Assembly: GCA_018364635.1 (NCBI GenBank)
Contig: JAGZLR010000018.1
Location: forward strand, 1-39,279
DNA: 39,279 nucleotides
Source of the DNA: Clostridiales bacterium
GTDB taxonomy: Bacteria > Bacillota > Clostridia > Lachnospirales > Anaerotignaceae
Direction of reading: 5' to 3'
In this document: positions 38,974 through 39,279 of the stretch, piece after piece
Numbering within the stretch: position 1 is the stretch's first letter
Layout of the letters: every line of letters starts with the position of its first letter
Position numbers and translations under genes: made by a program
Notes under the pieces: model-generated
Seen by the model: the letters and a program-made list of their open reading frames with translations, nothing else
What the model was told of the DNA's origin: nothing
Databases searched by the model: none

Positions 38974-39279
38974 TTATAACCAGTATTTTCTTTCCAGATT
39001 TCGATAACGAATTGCTTCAGCAAGATGTTCTACGGTAATTTGAGGGCTTTGAGCTAAGTCAGCAATAGTACGAGCAGTTTTTAATGTTTTGTTATATCCT
39101 CTGCCAGAAAGATTCATCCTGGTAAAAGCGAGGTCAATAAAACGACTTTCTTCTGGGCCGAGAGGACAGTATTCCTCTATCAGTCTTCCTTCTAATTGAG
39201 AATTAAAAAATATGCCGTCATTTTGGTATCTGTTTCTTTGGATTTCACAGGCACGTTCAACACGCTCTCTAATTTGAGC
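38974..39279 (-). CDS. ComM/YifB family Mg-chelatase-like ATPase, C-terminal end
   Basis: Only the last 101 residues are in the window; the start lies beyond the right edge. The visible part reads QIRERVERACEIQRNRY, then CPLGPEESRFIDLAF, NLSGRGYNKTLKTARTIADL and HLAEAIRYRNLERKYWL, which is the C-terminal Mg-chelatase domain of ComM/YifB. Members (about 500 residues) are AAA+ helicases; ComM promotes branch migration during natural transformation. The stop codon is at 38976-38974. Together with the TfoX-like protein at 4.8 kb it is a faint hint of DNA uptake genes, but both families are widespread in species not known to be competent. Confidence 0.9.
   Translation of the reverse strand, partial: AQIRERVERACEIQRNRYQNDGIFFNSQLEGRLIEEYCPLGPEESRFIDLAFTRMNLSGRGYNKTLKTARTIADLAQSPQITVEHLAEAIRYRNLERKYWL

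Noticed and set aside
1..39279. CRISPR array, insertion sequence, prophage, tRNA or rRNA
   Set aside because: No regularly spaced repeats, transposase or integrase motifs, phage structural genes or tRNA-like cloverleaf regions were recognised on either strand.

Overview
The window is a low-GC stretch from an anaerobic, spore-forming Firmicute, most likely a member of the Clostridia close to Lachnospiraceae. The reasons are a spoVA gene at the left edge, an oxygen-independent (early cobalt insertion) vitamin B12 pathway, an electron-bifurcating Nfn pair, RNase Y, and strong GGAGG ribosome sites with SigA-type promoters throughout. No rRNA, tRNA, CRISPR array or insertion sequence was seen.

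Layout. 1-8.1 kb: end of spoVAE, an HD-domain protein, a large endonuclease Q/UvrD helicase fusion behind an attenuator-like leader, a decayed peptide deformylase, a TfoX-like protein, purine nucleoside phosphorylase, and rny with a long repeated leader and an apparently non-ATG start. 8.1-11.4 kb: a divergent XRE repressor/small membrane protein pair with a clear operator, then MATE and AEC transporters, all with recognisable promoters or terminators. 11.5-27.7 kb: a cobalamin riboswitch with terminator and candidate antiterminator, then 18 tightly packed B12 genes (cbiK-cbiD-cbiL-cbiF-cbiG-cbiH-cbiJ-cbiET-cbiA-cobT-cobU-cobS-half cobU-cobC-cbiB-cobD-cbiP-cbiC). 27.7-29.1 kb: a convergent PAP2 phosphatase and a frameshifted xanthine phosphoribosyltransferase. 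29.5-34.4 kb: nfnAB, a second AEC and a second MATE transporter, and a 50-residue membrane protein. 34.5-38.8 kb: a type III restriction-modification system (mod-res, minus strand). The right edge holds the end of a ComM/YifB ATPase gene.

How it works together. The B12 block carries the steps from sirohydrochlorin (cobalt insertion by CbiK) through ring methylation and contraction, amidation, aminopropanol attachment and nucleotide loop assembly. Genes for uroporphyrinogen/sirohydrochlorin synthesis, corrinoid adenosylation and cobalt uptake are not in the window. End-product control is expected to act at the riboswitch for the whole operon.

The points most worth a second look are: the EndoQ-UvrD fusion with its leader; two CobU-like proteins whose conserved motifs look complementary; the rny leader (tandem repeats, an element shared with the nfnA promoter, ATC start); the one-base break in xpt inside an A7 run; and the operator architecture of the small XRE/membrane-protein pair.
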